Positions 45,705 through 54,861 of a DNA stretch of 64,000 bases are shown piece after piece (position 1 is the first letter of the stretch; each line of letters begins with the position of its first letter). The notes beneath the pieces were generated by a model. It ran no database searches and was not told the DNA's origin. It saw only the letters and a program-made list of their open reading frames with translations. Location of the stretch: positions 682,001 through 746,000 of the forward strand of contig NZ_VFID01000007.1 in NCBI RefSeq assembly GCF_006542425.1, written 5' to 3'. Source of the stretch: Pseudoxanthomonas sp. z9 (GTDB taxonomy: Bacteria > Pseudomonadota > Gammaproteobacteria > Xanthomonadales > Xanthomonadaceae). The position numbers and the translations under genes are program-made.

Positions 45705-47069
45705 TCAGTAGGCGAATTCGCGGAACACCGGATCGACGCTGCCGTTCCATTCGCCGGCGAACAGCTTGAGCTTGCGTTCGGCGGGCGTCTCGTTGGATTC
45801 CACGATCTCGATCAGCGCGTCGAGGAAGCCGCTTTCATCCACGCCCTTGCTGTTCACGCGCGCGCGCCGACGCAGGCCGGCGACCGCGATCTTCAACGCC
45901 TCGGCGGCGACGTCGCGCACCGTGCCACCGCGGAACGGCAGCTTCAGCGCGTCACGCGGCACGCCGTCGCGCAGGGCGTGCCGCTCGGCCAGGGTAAAGT
46001 CCTTGACCAGATCCCAGGCGGCATCCAGCGCCGCGTCGTCGTACAGCAGGCCCACCCAGAACGCCGGCAGCGCGCACAGGCGGTTCCATGGACCGCCATC
46101 GGCGCCGCGCATTTCCAGGAACTTCTTCAGCCGCACTTCCGGGAACGCGGTGGTCATGTGATCCGACCAGTCGCGCAGCGTCGGCAGCTCGCCCGGCAGC
46201 ACCGGCAGCTCGCCCTTGAGGAAGTCGCGGAAGCTCTGCCCGCTGGCATCGTGGTAGATGCCGTCGCGGTAGCTGAAATACATCGGCACGTCGAGCAGGT
46301 AGTCGACGTAGCGTTCGTAGCCGAAGCCGTCCTCGAACACGAAGTCGAGCATGCCGGTGCGATCCGGATCGGTGTCGGTCCAGATGTGCGAGCGATAGCT
46401 CTGGTAACCGTTCGGCTTGCCCTCGGTGAACGGCGAATCGGCGAACAGCGCGGTGGCGATCGGCTGCAACGCCAGCGACACGCGGAACTTCTTCACCATG
46501 TCCGCTTCGCTGGCGTAGTCAAGGTTCACCTGCACGGTGCAGGTGCGGGTCATCATGTCCAGGCCGAGCGAACCGACCTTGGGCATGTACGACTTCATGA
46601 TCTTGTAGCGTCCTTTGGGCATCCACGGCATTTCGTCGCGCCGCCACTTGGGCTGGAAGCCCATGCCGAGGAAACCCAGCCGCAGTTCGTCGGCGACTTC
46701 CTTGACTTCCTTCAGGTGGGTGCCGACTTCCACGCAGGTCTGGTGGATGGTTTCCAGCGCGGCGCCGGATAGCTCCAGCTGGCCGGCCGGTTCCAGGGTG
46801 ACCGAGGCGCCGTCGCGGGTCAGCGCGATCACCCGGCCCTTTTCCTCGACCGCGTCCCAGCCGAACCGGGTCAGGCCCTTCAGCAGCGCCTCGATGCCGC
46901 GCTCGCCGTCGAATTCCGGCGGACGCAGATCGTCCAGGCGGAAACCGAACTTCTCGTGTTCGGTGCCGATGCGCCAGTCCGCGCGTGGTTTCTCGCCGCC
47001 GGCGATGTACTGCACGAGCTGCGTGCGATCGGTGATCAGCGTATCGGCAACGTGGCTGGGGCTGGACAA
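45705..47069 (-). CDS. gshA: Glutamate-cysteine ligase
   Basis: A 454-aa ATP-dependent ligase forming gamma-glutamylcysteine, the first step of glutathione synthesis, of the plant/alphaproteobacterial-like GCS2 class found in xanthomonads. Seen: [10 protein letters not shown] (substrate/metal Glu), [30 protein letters not shown] and [15 protein letters not shown]. The family N-terminus ([15 protein letters not shown]) is preceded by a TTG at 47069, used here as start; in-frame ATGs lie further upstream (to 47177) and cannot be excluded. Divergent from the VIT1-like gene. Confidence 0.9.
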   Translation of the reverse strand: MSSPSHVADTLITDRTQLVQYIAGGEKPRADWRIGTEHEKFGFRLDDLRPPEFDGERGIEALLKGLTRFGWDAVEEKGRVIALTRDGASVTLEPAGQLELSGAALETIHQTCVEVGTHLKEVKEVADELRLGFLGMGFQPKWRRDEMPWMPKGRYKIMKSYMPKVGSLGLDMMTRTCTVQVNLDYASEADMVKKFRVSLALQPIATALFADSPFTEGKPNGYQSYRSHIWTDTDPDRTGMLDFVFEDGFGYERYVDYLLDVPMYFSYRDGIYHDASGQSFRDFLKGELPVLPGELPTLRDWSDHMTTAFPEVRLKKFLEMRGADGGPWNRLCALPAFWVGLLYDDAALDAAWDLVKDFTLAERHALRDGVPRDALKLPFRGGTVRDVAAEALKIAVAGLRRRARVNSKGVDESGFLDALIEIVESNETPAERKLKLFAGEWNGSVDPVFREFAY

Positions 47070-47247
47070 AGGCGGGCTCGCACGGCAGGGAACGACGATG
47101 TGGGGCTGCGGCGCACGCGCCACAAGGGCGGCAATATAGCGTGCCGCCCGTCCCGGCATCATCGCCATCGCCCACATCGCAGTGTTCCGCGCCTGTGCTG
47201 GCCGCCCCCGGCTCGACCCCGCGTGGCGCTGCGGCTACCCTGCCGCC

Positions 47248-47964
47248 ATGCCCCGCCATCGTCCGCTCCCCACCAGCCGCCATCCCGAACTCCACCGCAC
47301 CAACCGGGTCGGCTGGCTGCGCGCGGCGGTCCTGGGCGCCAACGACGGCATCGTCTCGGTGGCCGGCATCGTGGTCGGCGTCGCCGCCAGCGGCGCGGCA
47401 GCCGAAACCGTGCTGATGACCGGCGTCGCCGGCGTGGTCGCCGGCGCGATGTCGATGGCGGCCGGCGAATATGTGTCGGTTCAGTCGCAAGCCGACACCG
47501 AAGCAGCGGATCTCGCCATCGAGAAACGCGAATTGCATGCCGAGCCCGGCCTCGAGCTTGCAGAACTCACCCAGATCTACGTGCAGCGCGGACTCGAGCC
47601 AGCGCTGGCCCGCCAGGTTGCCGAACAGCTGACCGCGCATGATGCGCTGGCTGCGCACGCGCGCGACGAACTGGGCATCACCGAGGAACTGCGCGCGCGT
47701 CCATTGCAGGCGGCGCTGGCTTCGGCCGCCGCCTTCACCGCGGGCGCCGCGGTGCCGATCGCCGCGTCGGTGCTGGCACCGGCGGATCGGGTCGCGGCGG
47801 TGACCACCGCCGTCACGCTCGTTGGCCTGCTGGTGTCCGGCGGCCTCGCCGCGCGCATCGGCGGCGCGCCGGTGCTGCGCGGTGCATGGCGGGTCGGCTT
47901 CTGGGGCGCGGTGGCGATGGCGGCGGCGGCGCTGGTGGGCCGGCTGTTCAATGTCGCCGTGTAA
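47248..47964 (+). CDS. VIT1/CCC1-family transporter
   Basis: A 238-aa membrane protein of the Fe2+/Mn2+ vacuolar transporter family. Five helices are expected, with the family motif LGANDGIVSVAGIVVGVAAS in helix 1 and AGAMSMAAGEYVSVQSQAD at the metal-site helix, a cytoplasmic helical hairpin rich in Glu (about 90-150) and three C-terminal helices. It probably exports iron or manganese from the cytoplasm. Followed 15 bp later by an AraC regulator on the same strand. Confidence 0.9.
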   Translation: MPRHRPLPTSRHPELHRTNRVGWLRAAVLGANDGIVSVAGIVVGVAASGAAAETVLMTGVAGVVAGAMSMAAGEYVSVQSQADTEAADLAIEKRELHAEPGLELAELTQIYVQRGLEPALARQVAEQLTAHDALAAHARDELGITEELRARPLQAALASAAAFTAGAAVPIAASVLAPADRVAAVTTAVTLVGLLVSGGLAARIGGAPVLRGAWRVGFWGAVAMAAAALVGRLFNVAV

Positions 47965-47979
47965 TCCATCGCCTTGCCG

Positions 47980-48813
47980 ATGAACGCGGTCGTCGAACCC
48001 GATCCCTCCCTGCTCGCGCGTCTCGGCATGCTGGTCGACTGCGCCCGCGCGGAAGGCTACGCCTGCATCACCGCGCGCCACGAGCACGGCGCGCATGCGG
48101 TGGACATCGATCATCCCTGCATCGCGATCGTGCTGCGCGGTCGCAAGCAGGTGCGCACGCATGCGCAGGCACTGGAATTCGCCCCTGGCGATCTGTTCCT
48201 GATCGCGCGCCGTTGCCGGATGGACGTGGTCAATATCCCCGATCCGGACAGCGGCCTCTACCTGACGGTCACGATTCCGCTGTGCGAGGAAGTGCTTGCC
48301 GCTGCGCGCCTGCTGTGGTCCGAACCGATCACCGGCCGGGGCGACGATCTCGCGCGCCTGGACAGCGCCGATTTCGCACCGGAGCTGCAGCATTGGCTGG
48401 CGTCTTTGCAGGCCGGCCAGTACACCGAGGCACGGCTGGCGCTGGCCGCGCTGACCGTGGCGCTGTGCCGGCGCGGACACACCGCGATGCTGGTGCCGCC
48501 ACCACCCAGCCTGGCGATGCGGATCCGCGATCTGATCCGCGCCGAACCCGCCCGCGACTGGCAATCGCAGCACATCGAAACCGCGCTCGGCCTGAGCGGC
48601 GCGACCCTGCGCCGGCGGCTGGCCGGCGAAGGTACCGGGCTGCGCGAGATCATCGCCGCCGCGCGCCTGGCCTGTGCGATGGATCTGCTCTACACCACCG
48701 ACTGGCCGGTGAAGACGGTGGCCGCGCGGGTCGGCTATCGTTCGGTCGCCAGCTTCAGCCGTCGCTTCGGCGAACGCTACGGCCTGGATCCCGCGCGCAT
48801 CGGCAATGCCTGA
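47980..48813 (+). CDS. AraC-family transcriptional regulator (cupin type)
   Basis: A 277-aa regulator. An N-terminal cupin-like AraC_N domain (about 10-160; PCIAIVLRGRKQVRTHA; FAPGDLFLIARRC) is followed by a C-terminal double helix-turn-helix (about 180-275; LGLSGATLRRRLAGEG; VAARVGYRSVASFSRRFGE). The DNA-reading helix is well preserved. The start is ATG 47980; a TTG two codons earlier is less likely. The next plus-strand gene (MBL-fold hydrolase) may be its target. Confidence 0.9.
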   Translation: MNAVVEPDPSLLARLGMLVDCARAEGYACITARHEHGAHAVDIDHPCIAIVLRGRKQVRTHAQALEFAPGDLFLIARRCRMDVVNIPDPDSGLYLTVTIPLCEEVLAAARLLWSEPITGRGDDLARLDSADFAPELQHWLASLQAGQYTEARLALAALTVALCRRGHTAMLVPPPPSLAMRIRDLIRAEPARDWQSQHIETALGLSGATLRRRLAGEGTGLREIIAAARLACAMDLLYTTDWPVKTVAARVGYRSVASFSRRFGERYGLDPARIGNA

Positions 48814-48914
48814 ACCGCATTGAGCGTTTGACGCCACGGATTGAGCGTTGCGCTCGCGGGCGCCTGCCTAGGATGGCGTCTCCGCGACGCCGCCGCTTCG
48901 ATTCCTCCCACTCC

Positions 48915-49907
48915 ATGGCTTCCATCCGGTTGCATCCCCGCCTTTTCCCGCTGGCTTCACTGGCCGTGTCGGCCACCCTCGCCCTGCCCGCCGACGCACA
49001 GACCGCGCCCAACCGGCAGATACCCGGCGTCTACCACCAGGTCATCGGCGACCTGCACGTCACCGCGCTGTTCGACGGCGTGGTGCCACTGGCACGCAGC
49101 GAACTGTCCGGCATCGACGAGGCCGGCAAGCAGGCGCTGCTGTCCTCGCGCCATGTCCCCGAAGGCCCGCAGGGATTGCAGACCGCGGTCAACGCCTATC
49201 TGGTCCAGCGCGGCGACGTGCTGACCCTGGTGGATGCAGGCACCGCGCAATGCTTCGGACCGGGCCTGGGCCATGTGCTGGAAAACCTGCGCCATGCCGG
49301 CTATTCACCGGAGCAGGTCGATCAGGTGCTGATCACCCATGCGCATCCGGATCACCTGTGCGGACTGCTCGATGCGCAGGGACGCGAGGCGTTCCCGAGC
49401 GCCACGGTCTGGCTGGCGCGCGCCGACGCCGACTACTGGCTGGATCCGGCGACCGAAACCCGCGCCGGCACGCCGGCCATGTATCGCCCGTTGTTCAAGA
49501 TGGCGCGCGATGCGGTGGCGCCCTATCGCGCCGCCGGCCGGCTGCAGCTGTTCGCGCAGGGCGAACGGCTGCCCGATGGCGTGGACGGCCTGGATTCGCG
49601 CGGCCACACGCCCGGCCACACCTCGTTCCTGTTCAAGGCCGGCGCAGGCCAGCAATTGCTCGTCTGGGGCGATATCGTCCACTACCACGCGGTGCAGTTC
49701 GCCCGCCCGGACGCTTCCTTCGAGGCGGATCTGGATCGCGGCCAGGCGATCGCCAGCCGCCGCACGCTCATGGCCCGGACCGCCGATGGCGGCTGGTGGC
49801 TGGCCGGCGCGCACCTGCCATTCCCGGGACTGGGCCATGTCCGTCGTGACGACGACGCCTTTGCCTGGGTGCCGGCGGAGTTCTCGCCGCTGCCCGGCGA
49901 ACCGTGA
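48915..49907 (+). CDS. Exported MBL-fold metallo-hydrolase
   Basis: A 330-aa metallo-beta-lactamase-fold enzyme with a signal peptide (cleavage near LPADAQ, residue 29). The metal motif is ITHAHPDHLCGL (HxHxDH), followed by the HTPGHTSF histidine and the WGDIVHYH aspartate. The family includes lactonases, glyoxalase II-like and arylsulfatase-like enzymes; substrate not determined. It lies 101 bp after the AraC gene and converges on engB. Confidence 0.9.
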   Translation: MASIRLHPRLFPLASLAVSATLALPADAQTAPNRQIPGVYHQVIGDLHVTALFDGVVPLARSELSGIDEAGKQALLSSRHVPEGPQGLQTAVNAYLVQRGDVLTLVDAGTAQCFGPGLGHVLENLRHAGYSPEQVDQVLITHAHPDHLCGLLDAQGREAFPSATVWLARADADYWLDPATETRAGTPAMYRPLFKMARDAVAPYRAAGRLQLFAQGERLPDGVDGLDSRGHTPGHTSFLFKAGAGQQLLVWGDIVHYHAVQFARPDASFEADLDRGQAIASRRTLMARTADGGWWLAGAHLPFPGLGHVRRDDDAFAWVPAEFSPLPGEP

Positions 49908-49943
49908 TCGGCGAAGGCCCGGTGGTTGCCGGGCCAGCGCGCG

Positions 49944-50546
49944 CTAGGCCAGTTCCAGCCAGTCCATGACCACCTGGCGCGCCTCGTCCACGCCCTGCTT
50001 GGACTCGGAGGAGAACACCTGCACGCCGACGCTGTCGCCGAAGGCGGAGAACAGTTCCTTCTTCACCGCCTGCAGGGTCTGCGACTGCTGGCCGCGGCCG
50101 AGCTTGTCTGCCTTGGTCAGCAGCGCGTGCGCCGGCAGCCCGCACTGCACCGCGTAACCCAGCATCTGCCGGTCGTAGTCCTTGAGCGGGTGGCGGATGT
50201 CCATCACCACCACCAGGCCCTTGAGCGCCTCGCGGCGCTGGAAGTAGTCCTGGATGAAGGCCTGCCAGTGCGCCTGCAGTTCCTGCGGCACCTTGGCGTA
50301 GCCGTAGCCGGGCAGGTCAACCAGGTGGCGGCCCGGCTGGACTTCGAAAAACACCAGTTGCTGGGTCCGGCCGGGCGTCTTGGAGACCCGGGCCAGCGCG
50401 TTGTGGCGGGTCAACGCGTTCAGCGCGCTGGACTTGCCGGCATTGGAACGGCCGGCGAAGGCCACTTCACGGCCGGCATCGGCCGGAAGCTGGCGGAAAT
50501 TGTGCGCCGACAGCAGGTATCGGGCGGAATTGAGCAGGTTCGACAT
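49944..50546 (-). CDS. engB: Ribosome-biogenesis GTPase EngB (YihA/YsxC)
   Basis: A 200-aa essential-type GTPase for 50S assembly. Seen: G1 AFAGRSNAGKSS, G2 threonine in KTPGRTQQL, G3 VDLPGYGYAKV, G4 LTKADKL and G5 SSESKQG. The start at 50546 gives the family N-terminus (MSNLLNSARYLLSAHNF). No Shine-Dalgarno is visible and the start codon abuts a 7-bp hairpin. Divergent from cytochrome c4, an arrangement common in gammaproteobacteria. Confidence 0.96.
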   Translation of the reverse strand: MSNLLNSARYLLSAHNFRQLPADAGREVAFAGRSNAGKSSALNALTRHNALARVSKTPGRTQQLVFFEVQPGRHLVDLPGYGYAKVPQELQAHWQAFIQDYFQRREALKGLVVVMDIRHPLKDYDRQMLGYAVQCGLPAHALLTKADKLGRGQQSQTLQAVKKELFSAFGDSVGVQVFSSESKQGVDEARQVVMDWLELA

Positions 50547-50562
50547 GCCATTAGGATGGCAT
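50545..50562 (-). promoter_or_regulatory. Hairpin and 3-codon uORF at the engB start
   Basis: The minus-strand leader reads ATGCCAT-CCTA-ATGGCAT, a 7-bp stem whose last two bases are the first two of the engB ATG. The left arm also starts a tiny frame ATG-CCA-TCC-TAA. No Shine-Dalgarno is seen. It may limit translation initiation; speculative. Confidence 0.4.
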
Positions 50563-50697
50563 GCGCGGACGCCGATGGCGGCAGGGTTCGCCCCGCTGGC
50601 GGGCCAGAATTGACCGCGGAGCCCCCCCGCAGGGATAATTCCGGGGTTTCGCGGCTGCCATGGGGCACCGCTTCTTGAGGTTTTTCGGAGCTTTAGC

Positions 50698-51489
50698 ATG
50701 CGCCACGCTCGCGTTTGGGGACTTGCAGGACTGGCCATTGCGGCCGTTGGGGCGGTTGCCTATGCACAGACCACGGTCGTACCGGTGCCGGACAATGCGC
50801 CGGTGGAGACCGCGTCGCTGGATATCGACCTGACCAAGACCACCTGGGGTGACGCCAAGGCCGGCCAGACCAAGGCCGCCGCCTGCGCCGCCTGCCATGG
50901 CGCCGACGGCAACCCGACCGATCCGCAGTACCCGCGCATCGCCGGCCAGAGCGAACGCTACATCTCCCGCCAGCTGGCGCTGTTCGCCGATGGCCAGCGC
51001 ACCGGCGGCCTGGCCGCGGTGATGGTGCCGTTCGCCCAGACCCTGAGCGCGCAGGACATGCGTGACGTCGGTGCCTACTTCGCCACCCAGAAGGCCGGTG
51101 CCGGCCTGGCCGACGATTCGGTCGTCGCCGACGGCGTCTACAAGGACATGAAGTTCTACGAGATCGGCCAGAAGCTCTACCGCACCGGCGACGCCAGCCG
51201 CGGCGTTCCGGCCTGCATGGCCTGCCACGGCCCCACCGGTGCCGGCAATCCGGGCCCGGCCTATCCGCACGTCGGCGGCCAGCAGCAGGCCTACGTGGTC
51301 CGCCGCCTGCAGGAGTACCAGGCCGGCACGACCACCGAGAAGGATCCGACCCACTTCAACACCATGGCGCAGGTCGTCCACTCGCTGACCGAGCAGGAAA
51401 TCCAGGCGCTGGGCAGCTATCTGCAGGGTCTGCACGACCGTGCCGACGACGAAGCCGCCGCGAAGACCGCGACTGCCAAGAAGTCGTGA
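50698..51489 (+). CDS. Dihaem cytochrome c4
   Basis: A 263-aa periplasmic electron carrier with a signal peptide (about 1-23, AVAYA|QTT). It has two class I cytochrome domains with haem motifs C63-AA-C-H67 and C173-MA-C-H177, and Met ligands probable in AVMVPFAQTL and FNTMAQVV. It passes electrons to terminal oxidases. The Lys/Ala-rich tail (AAAKTATAKKS) is unusual but short. First of the c4 - dsbA - dsbA series. Confidence 0.95.
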   Translation: MRHARVWGLAGLAIAAVGAVAYAQTTVVPVPDNAPVETASLDIDLTKTTWGDAKAGQTKAAACAACHGADGNPTDPQYPRIAGQSERYISRQLALFADGQRTGGLAAVMVPFAQTLSAQDMRDVGAYFATQKAGAGLADDSVVADGVYKDMKFYEIGQKLYRTGDASRGVPACMACHGPTGAGNPGPAYPHVGGQQQAYVVRRLQEYQAGTTTEKDPTHFNTMAQVVHSLTEQEIQALGSYLQGLHDRADDEAAAKTATAKKS

Positions 51490-51590
51490 ACTTCGCCGCT
51501 TCGCCGCGGTCCTGATTCACAGCTCCTGTTCATTGCGCCGGCCCCACCATGGCCGGCGTTTCTTTTTCCAGCGCCCGTGGAGGAAACCCC

Positions 51591-52244
51591 ATGAAGACCC
51601 GCCTGACCCTGCGCCTCGTGTTGTCGGCGCTGTTCTCGCTGCTGCCGATGCTGGCGCTGGCCGCCGACGCGCCGGCCCCGAAGGAAGGCGTGGACTACGA
51701 GGTCATTCCCGACGGCAAGCCGTTCGCGCCGGTCAAGGGCAAGGTCGAAGTGGCGGAGGTGTTCTCCTACGCCTGCATCCATTGCGCCCATTTCGAACCC
51801 AAGCTGCAGGCCTGGAAGCGCCAACAGGGCCCGGCGGTGCAACTGGTGCAGGTACCGGCGGCGCTGTCCTCTTCCTGGGTACCGTATGCGCGCGCCTACT
51901 ACGCCGCCGAAATGAGCGGCGTGCTGGGCAAGACCCACGCGGCGGTATTCGCCGCCCTGCACGAAAACGGCGCACTGCCGATGAACAATCCCTCGGCCGA
52001 TGAGCTGGTCACCTTCTATGCCGGCTACGGCGTGGACCGCGCCCGCTTCAACACACTGCTGCGCGGTCCGGAAGTGGATGCGCGGCTGGAAAAGGCGCGT
52101 GCTTTCGCCATTGCCAGCGGCGTGCGCGGCACGCCCACGCTGGTCGTCAACGGCAAGTACCGCGTCACCGGTGGCAGCACCTACGACGACGTGCTGCGCA
52201 TCACCGATTGGCTGGTCGCACGCGAGCGCGGCGCCCGCAAGTAA
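51591..52244 (+). CDS. dsbA: Thiol:disulfide oxidoreductase DsbA (CIHC)
   Basis: A 217-aa periplasmic thioredoxin-fold protein with a signal peptide (about 1-24). The active site is C62-I-H-C65, in place of the classical CPHC, and the cis-Pro loop is RGTPTLVV. It introduces disulfides into exported proteins. AGGAAACCCC precedes the ATG. It lies 101 bp after cytochrome c4 and 102 bp before a second, lipoprotein DsbA. Confidence 0.93.
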   Translation: MKTRLTLRLVLSALFSLLPMLALAADAPAPKEGVDYEVIPDGKPFAPVKGKVEVAEVFSYACIHCAHFEPKLQAWKRQQGPAVQLVQVPAALSSSWVPYARAYYAAEMSGVLGKTHAAVFAALHENGALPMNNPSADELVTFYAGYGVDRARFNTLLRGPEVDARLEKARAFAIASGVRGTPTLVVNGKYRVTGGSTYDDVLRITDWLVARERGARK

Positions 52245-52346
52245 CGTAATGCGGGTGACACCGCTTCGCCCGCGGCACAGAATGTGCGGTCCCTTGGCGG
52301 GCCTCGGCGCCCGCCCCCGAACCTTTCCCATGCTGGAGTCAGTGCC

Positions 52347-53177
52347 ATGAAACTTCGTCCGCTCCTGATGACGCTCGCCCTGCTGCCGCTGTTGGCGGCC
52401 TGTGGCCAGACCAACGCGCCCGGCGCGACCACGCCGGCCACCGAGGCGGCTCCCGCCACCGCGCCGGCGGCGGAAACCCCGGCACCGGGCACCGACGCCG
52501 CCGCGCCGGCGGACTCCTCCGCCGCGCCCGCCGAGGGTGCCGCACCGGCCGCCACCGAGGCCCCGGCACCGGCAAACGCACCCGCGCCGACCGCACCGTC
52601 CGGTCCCGCCCCGGTCGCCGGTGTCGACTACGAGCTGATTCCGAACGGCCAGCCCTACGCGCCGCTCAACGGCAAGATCGAAGTGGTGGAAGTGTTCGGC
52701 TATGTCTGCCCGGCCTGCGCCAGCTTCCAGACCCAGGTCATGCCGTGGCGCAAGACGCTGCCGGCCGACGTCCGCCTGACCTACGTCCCGGTCGCCTTCG
52801 GCCCGGAATGGCTGCCGTACGCGCAGGCCTTCTACGCCGCCGAGAGCAAGGGCCTGGTCGAGCGCACCCATGACACGGTGTTCACCAAGATCCACGCCGA
52901 GCGCAGCCTGCCGGGCGAAGGCAGGAAGCCGGATCCGGCCAAGGTCGCCGAGTTCTACGCCGGTTATGGCGTCAACGCCAAGGAATTCCTGGGCCTGATG
53001 AACAGCTTCGGCATCAATGCCAAGGTCAACCGCGCCAAGCAGTTCGCGATCCAGTCCGGCGTCAACAGCACGCCCAGCCTGGTCGTCAACGGCAAATACA
53101 AGGTGAAGGGCCGCAGCTTCGAGGACATGCTGCGCATCACCGATCACTTGATCGCGCAGGAACGCGCCGCCAAGTAA
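52347..53177 (+). CDS. DsbA-like lipoprotein (CPAC) with Ala/Pro-rich tether
   Basis: A 276-aa predicted lipoprotein. The lipobox LAAC places the lipidated Cys at residue 19. A 75-residue low-complexity Ala/Pro/Thr tether follows, then a DsbA domain with active site C121-P-A-C124 (FGYVCPACASFQ) and a cis-Pro loop NSTPSLVV. It is a paralogue of the preceding DsbA, sharing stretches such as GVDYELIPNGQPYAP and FYAGYGV. The tether probably lets a membrane-anchored DsbA reach through the periplasm. Confidence 0.92.
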   Translation: MKLRPLLMTLALLPLLAACGQTNAPGATTPATEAAPATAPAAETPAPGTDAAAPADSSAAPAEGAAPAATEAPAPANAPAPTAPSGPAPVAGVDYELIPNGQPYAPLNGKIEVVEVFGYVCPACASFQTQVMPWRKTLPADVRLTYVPVAFGPEWLPYAQAFYAAESKGLVERTHDTVFTKIHAERSLPGEGRKPDPAKVAEFYAGYGVNAKEFLGLMNSFGINAKVNRAKQFAIQSGVNSTPSLVVNGKYKVKGRSFEDMLRITDHLIAQERAAK

Positions 53178-53206
53178 GCCGCACCCCCCAGGTTTCCCCG
53201 CCCCCC

Positions 53207-53977
53207 ATGACGACGATGCCCGGCAAGCGCCGGTTGCGGGTGCTCAGCGCCAACATCCAGGCCGGCTCCAGCACCCGCCGCTACAGCGACTACGTGACCC
53301 GCAGCTGGTCGCATGCGCTGCCGGCCGGCAACAAGCGGGGCAGCCTGGACGCCATCGCGCAGCTCGCCGGCGAACACGACATCGTCGGCCTGCAGGAGGC
53401 GGATCCGGGCAGCCTGCGCTCGGGATTCACCAACCAGACCCATTACCTGGCCGAGCGCGCGGGCTTCGACTACTGGACCCACCAGCCCAACCGCAACGTC
53501 GGGCGGGTGGCGTCCAGCGCCAACGGCCTGTTGAGCCGGCTGGAACCGGTGGAAGTCAGCGACCACGCGCTGCCCGGCCGCATCAGCGGCCGCGGCGTGC
53601 TGGTGGCGCGGTTCGGCGATGGCGACGAAGGTCTCACCGTCGCCGTCGCGCACCTGTCGCTGGGCGCCAACTCGCGACGCGCGCAGTTGTCGTTCATCGC
53701 CGAACTGCTGTCGGATCATCCGCACGCCGTGCTGATGGGCGACTTCAACTGCATGCCCGACACGCCGGAAATGGACGTGCTGTACCGGAACACCCGGCTG
53801 CGTCCGCCGCAGCACCGGATTCCGACCTTTCCCAGCTGGCGCCCGCAGCGCGCCATCGATCACATCCTGATCAGCGAAGCGCTGGTCGCCGACGGTGCGC
53901 GCGCAATGCCCGCCGCCAACTCGGATCATCTTGCCCTGGCGATGAGCATCGACGTGCCCGCCGAAGCCCTGCGCTGA
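53207..53977 (+). CDS. Endonuclease/exonuclease/phosphatase-family protein
   Basis: A 256-aa EEP-fold metal-dependent hydrolase without a signal peptide. Seen: VLSANIQAGSS (Asn), IVGLQEADPGSL (metal Glu), VAVAHLSLGANSRRAQL (His), VLMGDFNCMPDT (Asp-Asn) and AIDHILIS with NSDHLALAM (Asp-His). Substrates of the family range from DNA to phosphoinositides; the target here is unknown. 29 bp after the DsbA lipoprotein, same strand. Confidence 0.9.
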   Translation: MTTMPGKRRLRVLSANIQAGSSTRRYSDYVTRSWSHALPAGNKRGSLDAIAQLAGEHDIVGLQEADPGSLRSGFTNQTHYLAERAGFDYWTHQPNRNVGRVASSANGLLSRLEPVEVSDHALPGRISGRGVLVARFGDGDEGLTVAVAHLSLGANSRRAQLSFIAELLSDHPHAVLMGDFNCMPDTPEMDVLYRNTRLRPPQHRIPTFPSWRPQRAIDHILISEALVADGARAMPAANSDHLALAMSIDVPAEALR

Positions 53978-53998
53978 GCAACGGATTCCCGGCCGCGG

Positions 53999-54799
53999 TC
54001 AGCCCGCGACCAGGATGCTGATCCCCATCACCACCATGAAGATCGCGAACACCCGCTTCAGCGCGGTGCCACCGATGGCGTGCGCGAGCCGGGTGCCCCA
54101 CGGCGCCGCCAGCACCGACGCCACCGCCACGCCGATCGCCGCCGGCAGGTAGACGTAGCCCACCGCGTGTTCCGGCAGGGCGCCGGGCGGTGCGTGCAAG
54201 GCATAGCCCAGCGCACTGCCGATCGCGATCGCCACGCCGCAGGCGCTCGAGGTGCCCACCGCGCGGACCGGTGCGATTCCATGCCAGACCAGCACCGGCA
54301 CGGTCATGCTGCCGCCGCCGATGCCGACCACCGCCGACACCGCGCCGATGCCGGAGCCGATCGCGGTCATCGGCCAGCCACGCGGCGGCGCGGCGTCCCC
54401 GTTGCCGGCACCGTTGCGTGTTTTCCCGAACGCCATCTGCGCGCCGGCGATCAGGCAGTAGATCGCCACTACCCAGCGCAGCACGTTGTCGTCCAGATAC
54501 ACCGCCAGCCCGCTGCCGAGCCAGCCGCCCAGCAGCAATCCCGGCACCATCCAGACCACCGTCGGCCACATCACGCTGCCGCGCCGATGATGCGCGTACG
54601 CCGACGAAGTCGCGGTCAGCACGATGCTCGCCAGCGAGCTGGCCAGCGCCGCGTGCATGGCCGCTTCCTTCGGGATGCCGAACAACGGCAGCACCCAGAC
54701 CAGCGCGGCCACCAGCACCAGGCCGCCGCCGATGCCGAGCAGGCCGGCCAATACGCCGGCCACCACGCCCAGCAACGGGAATATCCAGAAATGATCCAA
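53999..54799 (-). CDS. TSUP family (TauE/SafE) permease
   Basis: A 266-aa membrane protein with about eight helices and two TauE/SafE repeats: GVLAGLLGIGGGLVLVAALV near the N-terminus and VSAVVGIGGGSMTVPVLVW in the second half. Members export sulfite, sulfoacetate or other organosulfur anions. The probable start is a TTG at 54799 with AGGAG seven bases upstream; a TTG at 54805 is an alternative. Divergent from slt by 62 bp. Confidence 0.88.
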   Translation of the reverse strand: MDHFWIFPLLGVVAGVLAGLLGIGGGLVLVAALVWVLPLFGIPKEAAMHAALASSLASIVLTATSSAYAHHRRGSVMWPTVVWMVPGLLLGGWLGSGLAVYLDDNVLRWVVAIYCLIAGAQMAFGKTRNGAGNGDAAPPRGWPMTAIGSGIGAVSAVVGIGGGSMTVPVLVWHGIAPVRAVGTSSACGVAIAIGSALGYALHAPPGALPEHAVGYVYLPAAIGVAVASVLAAPWGTRLAHAIGGTALKRVFAIFMVVMGISILVAG

Positions 54800-54861
54800 A
54801 CGCAATCTCCTTCCACGCGATACGCACGCGACCGTTCAGCCGGCTCCGGTATATTCCGGCC

